64,000 bases of DNA from an uncultured Lachnospiraceae bacterium (lineage in GTDB: Bacteria; Bacillota; Clostridia; Lachnospirales; Lachnospiraceae). The position numbers and the translations under genes are program-made. The DNA is taken from NCBI GenBank assembly GCA_910586615.1, contig CAJUJP010000001.1:124001-188000 (forward strand), given 5' to 3'. The number at the start of each line of letters is the position of its first letter. The stretch's first letter is position 1. The notes below the pieces were generated by a model. The model saw only the letters and a list, made by a program, of their open reading frames with translations. It was not told where the DNA came from and made no database searches. This document shows positions 36,056 to 45,129 of this stretch, in pieces.

Positions 36056-36127
36056 TGTCTGCTCCGTTGTTTTTTATATGATTGTAAAGATCGGCCGTAC
36101 TGCACTCGGATCATGGTATCCCTGATT

Positions 36128-38047
36128 TTATTTCAGTCCATTCTCCATAATACGATATACCCCATAGGTACTGCCGATGGCATCGGTCTTCTCCACTTCC
36201 GCTTTTTTCCCCAGCCCGTCATAATATGCTGTGATCCATTCAAAGCCCTGTTCCTGCGCCTCCCTGTCAGACATGATCAGGTACACATTCTCTCCTGCAA
36301 GCAGCGCTTCCTCTGCAGAGTCGATGCCACGAAGGCTTAATTTTTCCCGGTAAAGCGGGCTTTTGCACATCCATCCGCCAAGTATGTCATAATTGGCATA
36401 GCTGTTATCTCTGTCCGCAAACAGTTTCTGCGAAAAAGCCACTGTGGAGTACACATCCTCAAAATAGAAGTTTTCCCCATGGGTTCTGCAATAATCATCG
36501 ATCTCATGCCAGTTTCTGTTGACCTGTTCCCGGCTGCTCTGATCCGCACGCACATATGTCACATTCCTCGTCAGTGAAATCAGCATGAAAATAAGCCCCA
36601 GCGCCATTATGCCGCGCAGCATCCCCCGAAGTACAGGGGCACCACACATGCTTCGATTACCGCCCTTTTCGTCAGACGAATCATCACTCTTTCCGTAAAA
36701 TCGTATACCACTCTTTCCACCGGAACGTAAAAGCGTCCACACAAACATACCCGTCAGCAAAGCAGACTCCACCAGATATAAAGAGTGGGTGATCCGTTCC
36801 GGGTCCCGCCCCCGCAGCAGAATAAATATCCAGAGTGCACTGCGGACAGCCGCCAGAAGCAAAAGCTGCCAGATCCCGGTTCCCCGTATTCCCATGTCGC
36901 CTGAAGCATCCAGCCGGTGCCGGTATAATCCCGCCCCCAGTACCGCCCCATAAGCCAGCAGAACCATAAAATTATAAGGTGCATCTCCACCGTGAAAAGT
37001 CCGGTAAATATAATCCCGTGCTGCCTTATGTGCAATCCCTTTCCAGTCCTTCGCCGCTCCCAGCTCCCCCGTTGCATGATCCGCCAGCTTCGCAAGCGCG
37101 TCTGCATCCATTTTATCATCCAGACCAAAATTATAATTGCGCAGCAGCGTCTGCCTGTACGGCGCCACCCCAAGCTCCGTGAGCGTTTCGCCGTAAGCCT
37201 CATCAGTGACCAGCTCCGGGTAGAAATCATAGACCGTCGTTCTTGCATCAAAAAAATCTCTGAATTCCTTCCACGCTTCACTGCCGTAAGCCATATGATC
37301 TGCTATGAAAGAAAGCGCCATTCCTGCCAGAATGATTCCCAGCACCCCGCCGTACCGGTACAGATTCTCCTTCACAAAGATTTTCTTCTCCCCGGCCAGC
37401 CGATACAAACCCGCCAGACAAATAAACGGAAATGTCAGAAGAAGCATCTCCGACCGAAGCTGAAACGCCCCGACCACCAGCAGCACAGAGGGAATATTCC
37501 ATCGTAGAAACTGCCCCGGATCAAGTCCCTCCGGCGTAGTAAGAAACAAAAAAACCGCCGCCGCCGACATCACAGCGCAGGTGACCGTGTATTGTATATT
37601 GATCAGATGCGGCAGACAGACACCCCACATGTACAGTGACAGCCCGACCAAAGCCAGAAGCTTCCACACCGCTTTTTCAAACGGGCGTAAGCATTCACAC
37701 AGTCTGACTCCCACCAGATAAAAACTGCCGAACTGGCACAGGCACAGAAACAGCCCATACCACGGAACCGTCCTGCACATCCTGTAGCACAAAGCAATCA
37801 ACGCGCCCAGCGGATAGAGCGTCTGCATATTGTGCCCGTCAGGCGTACCGGTATAAATTCCCGCCATAATATCGTGCATCATGGTATCATCGTTCAAATC
37901 ATAATAAAAATCAAAGCAAATACCCATCAAAAACACATTGACTGCCATAACAGCCAATGTCAATATGATGTTTCCGGCACTGCCGGGGCGCAGAGCCGGA
38001 ACGCAGATATTCTTTTCATGTCTTTCAAGTCTTTTTCCATCCTTCAT
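36128..38047 (-). CDS. Large polytopic membrane protein, GT-C-like
   Basis: About 639 residues from ATG 38047 (AGAGGA upstream); the frame extends to 38098. There are about eleven hydrophobic segments. The first loop has YYDLNDDTMMHDIMAG, an acidic site of the kind GT-C enzymes use. LRSEMLLLTFPF lies in a central helix pair. The last 130 residues are a soluble external tail (VNRNWHEIDDYCRTHG...). No family name recognised beyond resemblance to DUF6056-like proteins. It is flanked by the WecE-like aminotransferase and the GNAT gene. Confidence 0.6.
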   Translation of the reverse strand: MKDGKRLERHEKNICVPALRPGSAGNIILTLAVMAVNVFLMGICFDFYYDLNDDTMMHDIMAGIYTGTPDGHNMQTLYPLGALIALCYRMCRTVPWYGLFLCLCQFGSFYLVGVRLCECLRPFEKAVWKLLALVGLSLYMWGVCLPHLINIQYTVTCAVMSAAAVFLFLTTPEGLDPGQFLRWNIPSVLLVVGAFQLRSEMLLLTFPFICLAGLYRLAGEKKIFVKENLYRYGGVLGIILAGMALSFIADHMAYGSEAWKEFRDFFDARTTVYDFYPELVTDEAYGETLTELGVAPYRQTLLRNYNFGLDDKMDADALAKLADHATGELGAAKDWKGIAHKAARDYIYRTFHGGDAPYNFMVLLAYGAVLGAGLYRHRLDASGDMGIRGTGIWQLLLLAAVRSALWIFILLRGRDPERITHSLYLVESALLTGMFVWTLLRSGGKSGIRFYGKSDDSSDEKGGNRSMCGAPVLRGMLRGIMALGLIFMLISLTRNVTYVRADQSSREQVNRNWHEIDDYCRTHGENFYFEDVYSTVAFSQKLFADRDNSYANYDILGGWMCKSPLYREKLSLRGIDSAEEALLAGENVYLIMSDREAQEQGFEWITAYYDGLGKKAEVEKTDAIGSTYGVYRIMENGLK

Positions 38048-38181
38048 GAACCATGGTCCTCTGTTCCACCGGACTCTGCTCCGGCCGTCTGTCAACACCG
38101 GTCTTTAGAAAAATTACAGCCCTAGCCTGCAATCCCTTGTTTCCTTTATTTTTCCTATTTTTCCTATCTTTGCCGTCTTTC

Positions 38182-39318
38182 CTACTGTCTGTAAAATGCT
38201 TTTACCTGCTCCCCGATATACCCGGTCTCCTCTGCCGTCAGCTTGTAGAACATAGGCAGACGCAGCAATCTGTCACTCTCCTTCGTCGTATACCGGTCCT
38301 CTCCGTGGAAACGTCCGAATTTGAGCCCGGCAGGCGCAGAATGCAGCGGTACATAATGAGATACCGCCATAATATTCTTTTCTTTCAGAAAATCAATCAG
38401 TCTGGTTCTCTCTTCCAGATCCTTCGTTTTAATGAAAAACATGTGACCGTTATGAGTACAGTGCTCCGGTACATAGGGTAATTCGATCAGTCCCTCTTTT
38501 GCAAGAGGCGCCAGCAGTTCATAGTACTGATTCCACCGGTCCAGCCGGGCCTGTGTGATCTCTCCCCCAATCTCAAGCTGTGCATACAGATAAGCTGCAT
38601 TCATATCACTGGGCAGATAAGAAGATCCGTAATTCTGCCAGCGGTACTTGTCCACCTGTCCGCGGTAATACTTGCTCCTGTCCGTACCCTTTTCCCGGAT
38701 GATCTCCGCGTCCTCAATGTAATTCTCATCCCGTATGAGCAGCGCACCGCCCTCTCCCATACTGAAATTCTTCGTCTCATGGAAGCTGAAACATCCAAAC
38801 TCCCCGAAAGTGCCAAGCGGCTTTCCCTTATAAGATGCCATGATCCCCTGTGCCGCATCCTCCACCACCATCAGGTTATGCCTCTTAGCAATATCCATAA
38901 TCACGTCCATCTCACAGCCCACACCTGCATAATGCACCGGCGCAATAGCCCGCGTGCGCTCCGTGACCGCATCCTCGATCAGCTTCTCGTCAATGTTCAT
39001 CGTATCCGGCCGGATATCAACAAACACAGCCGTAGCTCCACGCAGCACAAAAGCATCCGCCGTGGAAACAAACGTATAAGACGGCATGATCACCTCATCC
39101 CCCGGCTTAATATCCACCAGCAGCGCCGCCATCTCCGTGGCATGAGTACAGGAAGTCGTAAGCAGACACTTCGCCGTCCCCGTCTCCTTCTCGATCCACT
39201 CACTGCACCTCTTCGTAAAAGGCCCGTCCCCGCAAATCTTCTGATTCTCCACAGCCTCCCTCATATATTCCATTTCCTTCCCCGTATAAGGAGGCACATT
39301 AAAATTAATCATACCCAT
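38182..39318 (-). CDS. dTDP-4-amino-4,6-dideoxygalactose transaminase-like (WecE/RffA/FdtB group)
   Basis: A 378-residue DegT/DnrJ/EryC1 aminotransferase. The N-terminus INFNVPPYTGKEMEYMREA and TTSCTHATEMAALL are characteristic of WecE. EDAAQGIMASYKGKPLG and SFHETKNFSMGEGGAL (with the PLP lysine) confirm the family. It would aminate dTDP-4-keto-6-deoxyglucose to dTDP-Fuc4N. No RmlA/RmlB genes lie in the window, so the keto-sugar must come from elsewhere. Start is ATG 39318; MINF at 39312 is as good. It sits behind its own promoter and a 200-nt structured leader. Confidence 0.87.
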   Translation of the reverse strand: MGMINFNVPPYTGKEMEYMREAVENQKICGDGPFTKRCSEWIEKETGTAKCLLTTSCTHATEMAALLVDIKPGDEVIMPSYTFVSTADAFVLRGATAVFVDIRPDTMNIDEKLIEDAVTERTRAIAPVHYAGVGCEMDVIMDIAKRHNLMVVEDAAQGIMASYKGKPLGTFGEFGCFSFHETKNFSMGEGGALLIRDENYIEDAEIIREKGTDRSKYYRGQVDKYRWQNYGSSYLPSDMNAAYLYAQLEIGGEITQARLDRWNQYYELLAPLAKEGLIELPYVPEHCTHNGHMFFIKTKDLEERTRLIDFLKEKNIMAVSHYVPLHSAPAGLKFGRFHGEDRYTTKESDRLLRLPMFYKLTAEETGYIGEQVKAFYRQ

Positions 39319-39354
39319 TTCCTTCCCGGCCGCTCCGCCGTATCTTACACCCCA

Positions 39355-39413
39355 GAAGAATGCCCGCCCTCCAGCGCCATTCTCCCAGACATGACTTAGT
39401 TATACTTAGACAC
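39355..39413 (-). repeat. Leader direct repeat, unit 1
   Basis: A 59-bp unit nearly identical to 39432-39489, offset by 76-77 bases. It contains an imperfect hairpin (gaagaatg / cattctcc) and agttatacttagacac at 39398-39413, one of two identical copies able to pair with 39499-39514. Confidence 0.8.
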
Positions 39414-39431
39414 TCGTTCCCAGCCGAGTGG

Positions 39432-39489
39432 GAAGAATGCTCGCCCCCGGCGGCATTCTTCCAGACATGACTTAGTTATACTTAGACAC
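39432..39489 (-). repeat. Leader direct repeat, unit 2
   Basis: A 58-bp unit with a perfect 9-bp hairpin (gaagaatgc 39432-39440 / gcattcttc). It ends in agttatacttagacac (39474-39489), the second copy of the switchable arm. Confidence 0.8.
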
Positions 39490-39521
39490 CGTCCTTCGGT
39501 GTCTTAGTATAACTTCATGTC
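39464..39521 (-). promoter_or_regulatory. Long leader hairpin, candidate RNA switch
   Basis: Arms 39474-39490 and 39498-39514 pair over 17 bases with one mismatch around a 7-base loop. gacatga (from 39464) and tcatgtc (to about 39521) extend the stem past a 3-base bulge. It is the first structure made after the promoter at 39524-39552. The 5' arm of the RNA could instead pair with the copy in unit 1. A smaller hairpin (cactcg / cgagtg, 39411-39430) lies between the units. No U-run follows, so a simple terminator is unlikely. Confidence 0.6.
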
Positions 39522-39523
39522 TT

Positions 39524-39552
39524 AGTATAGCACAGTCCTACTCCCCTGTCAC
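39524..39552 (-). promoter_or_regulatory. Promoter of the WecE-like gene, overlapping the end of the upstream gene
   Basis: On the minus strand GTGACA (39547-39552), a 17-base spacer and TATACT (39524-39529) with an upstream TG (extended -10). The -35 lies inside the last codons of the gene ending at 39538. The start point would be near 39517, giving a leader of about 200 nt. Confidence 0.6.
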
Positions 39553-41346
39553 ATACACCACATACCTTCCATTGCCGAACGCCTCTTCATAAGCGTGTTC
39601 CTCCATATATTCTCCCAGCACCTGCAGCTTTTCATCCTCATCCATGGTTTCCCGCTCCACGCCAAACCAGTTCATTCCATCCGCATCTTCGTTGAGATAA
39701 GCGGCCACCGGTGAAGCGGTTATGATAACCGGCGGCTCTTCAAGTTTTTCCATATCCCGCTCAAATTCCACCATACGGTAGGAATCCAGATCAGGCCAGA
39801 ATGTAGACAGTGCAGACGGCATTTCCAGCAGATACCCCAATCCCGGTATATCCCCGTACAGAATAACCTCCCGTCCCGCAAGTCCGTTTTCTTCGGCATA
39901 CACCGCCAGTTCCGTAAACCATGCCGCATTGTCACTGTTCGTATAAACGCCCGACACTTTTGCCGGCACTGTCAGCTTCGTATCACGAGCCTCCCCGTTA
40001 ATACCGTCCTGAAAAGAAAAGGTCAAATGAAAACACACGCTCTGAATCAGGACAAATGCTGCCAGCATTGCAAAAGGTATTCCCCACACCACAGTAAGGT
40101 TTTCTGCTTTGCCGGACTGCAGCCGTCCCCATGCGATCCAGAGCACAAACGGCGCAGCAAGAAACATATTATTAATGATCGGATACAGCAGATTATTGCT
40201 CCCCAGGGGCGTCACAAAAATCTGTACCAGCACAAGCACTGCCATTACCTTCTGCTCTTTTCCCGCGCTTTTTCCGGCCAGACACCATACCGCCGCATAG
40301 ACAGCCGCCAGCAGAAGCAGTACCGCCGGATAATAGATACTGCTGTATTTATAATAGAGGAACGTGAATACCCCCTGTCCCCAATAAACCCGGAGCAGCA
40401 CAAGAAATACTGCCGCGTAGAGCATACGGCAGGCAGCCTTCCATCCCCGCCGGCCCTCAAACCATCTGCGCTGCATCTGAAAAAGCACCCACCCGCCGGC
40501 CATGCACACCGCCGCAAGTACCAGCCAGGCAGATCCCCGCAGGTAATCACCAAACATCCCCGTCAGCATGGATGTGGGCTTATAGTCCGTTGCTTTCTCT
40601 GTCATGGCAAACATAGTCTGTACCATGGCTGGATAGGCCGTCACACCATATTTCACGCAGATTGCGCCAAGAGGCAGGGCAAACCCGGCCAGATAGCCCG
40701 AAACGCACCAAAGCGTATCCGACACAATCTCTTTCCATTTCTTCCCGCAGACCGCCGCTGCATACCACAAAGCCACGATCAGAGCCGCCTGCACTACATT
40801 GGGCATACGCACGCCCACATTGAGTCCCAGACAGACACCGGCCACCCCATAAAAGCCGCGTTTTTCCTCCAAAATACCTTTGTATAACAACACAGTTCCC
40901 GCACACATCAGCAGATAGGTGAGATAATTGTACAGGATGATGGACGGGCACCAGCACAGTCCAAGGGCAATCAGTTCTCCTGCAAACAAAACAGGAGCCG
41001 GAATGCGTACCGGCATGTGCATCCACAGCTTTCCGCGAAAGACTCCATAAACGCCCAGCGCGGTCACAGACTGGATCAGTGCCGTATAAAAATACATTCC
41101 CGTAAGCGTCCCGCCAAAAGGCAGATGCATCAGCAGATTCCCCACTCCGTTAGCCAGAAACGTTGCCACCATCCACGTACCTTCCATTTCAGGAAAGTAC
41201 AGGAAATTTGACAGACTGTATGCAGCGTCGGACACATCCAGCCCCTGTCTGATCCCGGTCAGCGGATAAAAACCCAGAATCAGCGGAAAAAGAATATTTT
41301 CTATGAAGTTTTGATATCTCTGGTACACATCCTTTATTTTTTTCAT
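39538..41346 (-). CDS. Large polytopic membrane protein, GT-C-like
   Basis: A 602-residue protein with about twelve helices. YPLTGIRQGLDVSDAAYSLSNF in the first external loop carries acidic residues (GLDVSD) in the place used for catalysis by GT-C enzymes. A soluble external C-terminal domain of about 130 residues follows the last helix. No family name recognised; the loop resembles uncharacterised mannosyl/arabinosyl-type GT-C proteins of Firmicutes. It is 31 bases downstream of the acyltransferase-3 gene, and its stop lies inside the promoter region of the WecE-like gene. Confidence 0.6.
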   Translation of the reverse strand: MKKIKDVYQRYQNFIENILFPLILGFYPLTGIRQGLDVSDAAYSLSNFLYFPEMEGTWMVATFLANGVGNLLMHLPFGGTLTGMYFYTALIQSVTALGVYGVFRGKLWMHMPVRIPAPVLFAGELIALGLCWCPSIILYNYLTYLLMCAGTVLLYKGILEEKRGFYGVAGVCLGLNVGVRMPNVVQAALIVALWYAAAVCGKKWKEIVSDTLWCVSGYLAGFALPLGAICVKYGVTAYPAMVQTMFAMTEKATDYKPTSMLTGMFGDYLRGSAWLVLAAVCMAGGWVLFQMQRRWFEGRRGWKAACRMLYAAVFLVLLRVYWGQGVFTFLYYKYSSIYYPAVLLLLAAVYAAVWCLAGKSAGKEQKVMAVLVLVQIFVTPLGSNNLLYPIINNMFLAAPFVLWIAWGRLQSGKAENLTVVWGIPFAMLAAFVLIQSVCFHLTFSFQDGINGEARDTKLTVPAKVSGVYTNSDNAAWFTELAVYAEENGLAGREVILYGDIPGLGYLLEMPSALSTFWPDLDSYRMVEFERDMEKLEEPPVIITASPVAAYLNEDADGMNWFGVERETMDEDEKLQVLGEYMEEHAYEEAFGNGRYVVYVTGE

Positions 41347-41377
41347 GGATCCCGCTCTTTCTCCCGGCGTTTCGCTG

Positions 41378-42448
41378 TTATGATCCCGCCTTTTTCTTTC
41401 TAATCAATTCTCCCCCACCCTGAAAAATCCGTGCCCGCACAAAATCAACCGCCGTGCCGGCTGCATACACAAGCAGTACACAGACTATCATATGAGGCAG
41501 AAACAGCCAGCTTCCCCGCACTTTTTCCACTCCCAGCCACTGCAGCCACCGGTAGCGGATCAGTATATGCTCATGAAACAGGTATACGCCAAAGGTATAC
41601 GGTGCCAGCCGCCTGATCATCTCCGCTGCCTTTCCTTCCCGAAAATCCATATCCTTAAAAGCCATAAAAAGTCCCACCGAGCCAAGCAGACACAGAACAT
41701 GATTGTAGGTGGCCGGCATATTCATATAATACTCCAGTGAAGGCACCCTTTCCGCCAGAAAGCCCGTGGCCGCCGACAGCAGAAAAATGCTCAGACTCAT
41801 GCACACATACAACAGCACGGCATTTCTTTTCTTTTCCAGCCCCGGACACCCGTACAGCCGCAGATATGCCGCGATCAGGAACAGGCAGATAAACCAGCCG
41901 TAATCATACCCGTAACGGTCCGTAGCAAGGGCGGCCGGTACAATAGATTTCCACACGGAAAAAAAGAGCAGCAGGATGCCGATGATTACCTGCAAAGTCT
42001 TTTTATCCAGCGCTTTTACGCCCGCCGCCAGAAGAGGCGACAAAACATACAGAATCAGATAAGCCGTGGCGAACCAATAATGCTCCGTCTCCACAGGCAG
42101 TACAAAATTCAGCCAGTCATACACTGACAGTTCTCCCGCCGGAATCATACCGGTACAGATCAGGACAACCGGTATCAGAATAGAATAAAAAAGAATCTGC
42201 GCCGCCAAAGACACCACCCGTCCCGGTTTCCACACAGACTCCACCAAAAAATACCCGCTGAGCAGTACATAACAGTTTACCGCAACAAGGCAGAACGCCT
42301 CCGCCAGATGCGCCCCATAATTGACTGCGGAATGCTCCTCCGTATACAGCAGAATCAGATCACTTTTATTCAGATAATGAAGAGCAATGATCATCAGCAT
42401 TGCCACGATACGCAGCAGTTCGAAATTCGCCTGTCGTTTTCCCTGCAT
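41378..42448 (-). CDS. Acyltransferase family 3 (OafA-like O-acetyltransferase)
   Basis: A 356-residue protein with ten hydrophobic helices. NFELLRIVAMLMIIALHYL at the N-terminus contains the R...H pair typical of acyltransferase-3 enzymes. VYLFHEHILIRYRW near the C-terminus is the usual late-helix motif. The family acetylates sugar hydroxyls of surface glycans using cytosolic acetyl-CoA. There is no attached SGNH domain. The ATG at 42448 has GGAGGAG. It provides a second, independent O-acylation activity besides the Dlt-like set. Confidence 0.85.
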   Translation of the reverse strand: MQGKRQANFELLRIVAMLMIIALHYLNKSDLILLYTEEHSAVNYGAHLAEAFCLVAVNCYVLLSGYFLVESVWKPGRVVSLAAQILFYSILIPVVLICTGMIPAGELSVYDWLNFVLPVETEHYWFATAYLILYVLSPLLAAGVKALDKKTLQVIIGILLLFFSVWKSIVPAALATDRYGYDYGWFICLFLIAAYLRLYGCPGLEKKRNAVLLYVCMSLSIFLLSAATGFLAERVPSLEYYMNMPATYNHVLCLLGSVGLFMAFKDMDFREGKAAEMIRRLAPYTFGVYLFHEHILIRYRWLQWLGVEKVRGSWLFLPHMIVCVLLVYAAGTAVDFVRARIFQGGGELIRKKKAGS

Positions 42449-42581
42449 CCGTTACTCCTCCATTCTCCTTTTCCTGTTATTTTCCGGGTCTGTTTCCTGT
42501 CTGTACCGGTTCTATCCCTTCCACATAACAACGCCATACTGCCATGTTCTGCTCCTCTGCGCTGCCTGCAGTCCCGCTTAT

Positions 42582-42684
42582 CATAGTATCTGCCGCCGGA
42601 TCACTTCTTTTTCCTTAAAGGTCTACAGCTTGCCATAGTATCTGCTGCCGGATCACTTCTTTTCCTTAAAGATCCACAGCTTGC
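42582..42684. repeat. Tandem duplication of the 3' end of the gtrA-like gene
   Basis: Bases 42582-42633 (52 bp) and 42634-42684 (51 bp) are directly abutting near-identical copies (a few substitutions, one inserted T). The right copy includes the last codons and stop of the GtrA-like gene. The left copy is a non-coding pseudo-duplicate downstream of it. Confidence 0.8.
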
Positions 42685-43084
42685 TCAGGAAATAGTTGGC
42701 CAGGATCACGACCATCTGACAGACAAATTTCGACAGATACTCATTGATCCCCGCAAGATCCACCATCACAAACATCATGCCAAGTTCCAGAAACTCTGTT
42801 GCCACCCGTGCACCAATGAAGGATGCAAACTCTTTGCCCAAAGACTGCACATCCTTGTTCTTGCTCTTAAAGACAAAGGTACGGTTCGTCCAGTATGCAA
42901 ACACTACCGTCAGCACCCACGAAAGCGCCGTCGCAAGCATATAATGCATATGCAGCGTGGATGCAAACAGAAAATACAGTATATAATTCAATACAAACGC
43001 CAGAAATCCGAAGATCAGATAATTGAATCCCTCCTCGTGCTCCTTATACAATCCCCAGCCCCAGTTCCAAACCTTTTTTATCAT
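42653..43084 (-). CDS. GtrA-family membrane protein
   Basis: A 143-residue protein with four transmembrane helices. FNYLIFGFLAFVLNYILYF, YWTNRTFVF and a final helix ending LSKLWIFKEKK match GtrA. GtrA proteins are thought to help flip or present undecaprenyl-phosphate sugars made by GtrB. The GtrB-like gene is at 34584-35534, away from this one but in the same locus. AGGAGAGG lies before the ATG at 43084. Its 3' end is tandemly duplicated. Confidence 0.87.
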   Translation of the reverse strand: MIKKVWNWGWGLYKEHEEGFNYLIFGFLAFVLNYILYFLFASTLHMHYMLATALSWVLTVVFAYWTNRTFVFKSKNKDVQSLGKEFASFIGARVATEFLELGMMFVMVDLAGINEYLSKFVCQMVVILANYFLSKLWIFKEKK

Positions 43085-43114
43085 ATGACCTGTTCCTCTC
43101 CTGATACGTTTTTC

Positions 43115-44866
43115 TTATCTCTCCCGCGCGGCCTTCCCGTTCTCAACCCGATATACCATATCGCATTTCTCGATGGTCTGCAGCCTGTGGGCTATGATGA
43201 TCAGCGTTTTGCGCCCGTGCAGCCTGTTGATGGAATCCATGATCGCCGCCTCCGTCTCATTGTCCAGCGCGGAAGTGGCTTCATCCAGCACCAGCACTTC
43301 AGGATCTTCAAAAAGCGCCCTGGCGATTCCGATTCTCTGCCTCTGCCCGCCTGACAGGCGGATGCCCCGCTCTCCGATCCCGGTATCCAGACCTTCCGGA
43401 AGCCCTCTGACAAACTCGTCAAGCTGGGCCTCTTTCAGCGCCTCCCACACTTTATTGTCGTCAATGTCTTCATCCGCACAGCCGAAAGCCACATTTTTGC
43501 GGATGGAAGAATCTATCATAAAGATCGTCTGGGGAATATACCCGATGTTTTTCAACCAGGAAGCGTAATGTTCCCGCACATCCACATTGTCCGCAAGGAT
43601 TCTGCCCGTCTCCACCTGCAGAAGCCCCAGCATGATATCCACGATAGTCGTCTTTCCCGCGCCAGAAGTGCCGACGATCCCCACTGCGTTTCCAATCGGT
43701 ATGACCATATCCGCATGGTCAAAGATCAGCACATCCGTGTTCGGATATTTGAAGGTGATGTTCTCCAGAAGAATCTCCTTTTTGATGGGAAGCTTTTCCA
43801 CATCCACTTTTTTCTGATAAGTCTCCTCACCGTAGTCAATCTTGTCGTCACGGATCTCTTCCTGCAGATTATCACTGACTCCCATGAAAAAGGGTTCAAA
43901 ATACGCGATGGACGTGAGGTGGTTGTTGATCCTGTTGGCACATGGGATAAGCCGCATCGCCACAAAAGCCAGCATCGTAAGCTGAGGCATGATATCTTCC
44001 ACCTGAGTGCCGTTCAGAAGCTGGATCATCATGTACAGGATCATACCCGCGATAGCCACCGTCTCGATCAGCAGTCTGGGCGTTGAATTAAACAGATTAT
44101 AGCGCTGCACCGCACCCACATAGCCGGCCCCGCATCTGGAATATTCATTGATAAAATAACTTTCTTTGTTGGCAATTTTAATCTCTTTGATTCCCATAAC
44201 GGACTGGTCAATCCATTTATACAGCCCGCTGTAATACTCCTGATTTTCCTCTCCCGCCTTCTTCATGATCGGCTTTAGGACACATTTAATAATAAGCAGG
44301 ACGGCGATCAGCAGGATCGTGATCGTAATGCTCATCCACACATCTGTCAGCAGGCACACAATTGCCAGAAAAACAAACACAATTCCCTCGCTGATCAGCT
44401 GCAGCAGCGAAAGAATCAATCCGTACATGTTGTTGACATCCGAAGTAATGCTGCGCTGAATCACTGCAGTATCCGCATTCAGATAATACTCATAAGGACG
44501 TTTCATGAAATTAATCATCATTCTCCTGGACGTGGCAAATTGATTCGTGTACACGAAACGAAGCTGCATTTTCTGCTGGAAAAAGAGAAAAACATTTTTG
44601 ACCGCAAAAATCACCGCCAGCGCCACCATCACAAGAATCATCAGGTCTCTCGTGTCATTTATGTGAAAAATATCGCAGATCACCTGTAGATATACATGCT
44701 TCTCCACTGCATTTTCTTCCACCACCACAGTCATCACCGGCACAATCATAGAAACACCCAGCGTCTCAAGTATCGCCCCGATGAGCATAAGAAAAACAAG
44801 CAGCACCATTTTTTTCTTCTGCTGCCTGTCCAATAAAACCATCAGTTTTCTGTATATTTTCATCAT
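43115..44866 (-). CDS. ABC transporter, fused permease-ATPase (PglK/MsbA-like glycolipid flippase)
   Basis: A 583-residue half-transporter. Six transmembrane helices occupy the first 330 residues. The ATPase part has GTSGAGKTT (Walker A), LSGGQRQRIGIARAL (signature), VLVLDEATSALD (Walker B) and IIAHRLQTI (H-loop). FPN and GYIPQTIFMID segments resemble PglK, the flippase for undecaprenyl-diphosphate oligosaccharides. The PglF/E/C/A-like set in the same locus supports this role over drug export. It is transcribed from a promoter at 45027-45056 with a leader of about 150 nt. Confidence 0.87.
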   Translation of the reverse strand: MMKIYRKLMVLLDRQQKKKMVLLVFLMLIGAILETLGVSMIVPVMTVVVEENAVEKHVYLQVICDIFHINDTRDLMILVMVALAVIFAVKNVFLFFQQKMQLRFVYTNQFATSRRMMINFMKRPYEYYLNADTAVIQRSITSDVNNMYGLILSLLQLISEGIVFVFLAIVCLLTDVWMSITITILLIAVLLIIKCVLKPIMKKAGEENQEYYSGLYKWIDQSVMGIKEIKIANKESYFINEYSRCGAGYVGAVQRYNLFNSTPRLLIETVAIAGMILYMMIQLLNGTQVEDIMPQLTMLAFVAMRLIPCANRINNHLTSIAYFEPFFMGVSDNLQEEIRDDKIDYGEETYQKKVDVEKLPIKKEILLENITFKYPNTDVLIFDHADMVIPIGNAVGIVGTSGAGKTTIVDIMLGLLQVETGRILADNVDVREHYASWLKNIGYIPQTIFMIDSSIRKNVAFGCADEDIDDNKVWEALKEAQLDEFVRGLPEGLDTGIGERGIRLSGGQRQRIGIARALFEDPEVLVLDEATSALDNETEAAIMDSINRLHGRKTLIIIAHRLQTIEKCDMVYRVENGKAARER

Positions 44867-45026
44867 ACCGATAGTATGTCCTTTCCTGTAACCCCGGATG
44901 TATCACGAAAATCATTTCCCTGTCACTGCTCTTCGATCTCAGTGTTAAACAGCCTGATCTCCACGATTCCCTATATCTTCACAGAATCATATCCCATAAT
45001 ATGGAAACATCTGAAAATATCATTTT

Positions 45027-45056
45027 ATTTTAGCACAGCCGGACGGAAAAATGCAA
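45027..45056 (-). promoter_or_regulatory. Promoter of the PglK-like ABC transporter gene
   Basis: On the minus strand TTGCAT (45051-45056), an 18-base spacer and TAAAAT (45027-45032), with TGTGC just before the -10. Confidence 0.6.
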
Positions 45057-45063
45057 ATTTTGT

Positions 45064-45099
45064 TTCCCGGCCATGTAACAGTTCCCGGCTATGTAACAG
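45064..45099. repeat. Two tandem 18-bp repeats upstream of the ABC transporter promoter
   Basis: The unit ttcccggcYatgtaacag occurs at 45064-45081 and 45082-45099 with one difference. It lies just upstream of the -35 on the minus strand, where a regulator could bind; no regulator is known. Confidence 0.6.
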
Positions 45100-45129
45100 C
45101 CAATGCATTCGGCACCCTTGTCAGGCTGT

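Noticed and set aside
39355..39489. Possible CRISPR-like repeats
   Set aside because: Only two units, internally palindromic and offset by 76 bases, with no further copies and no cas genes; better read as a structured leader.
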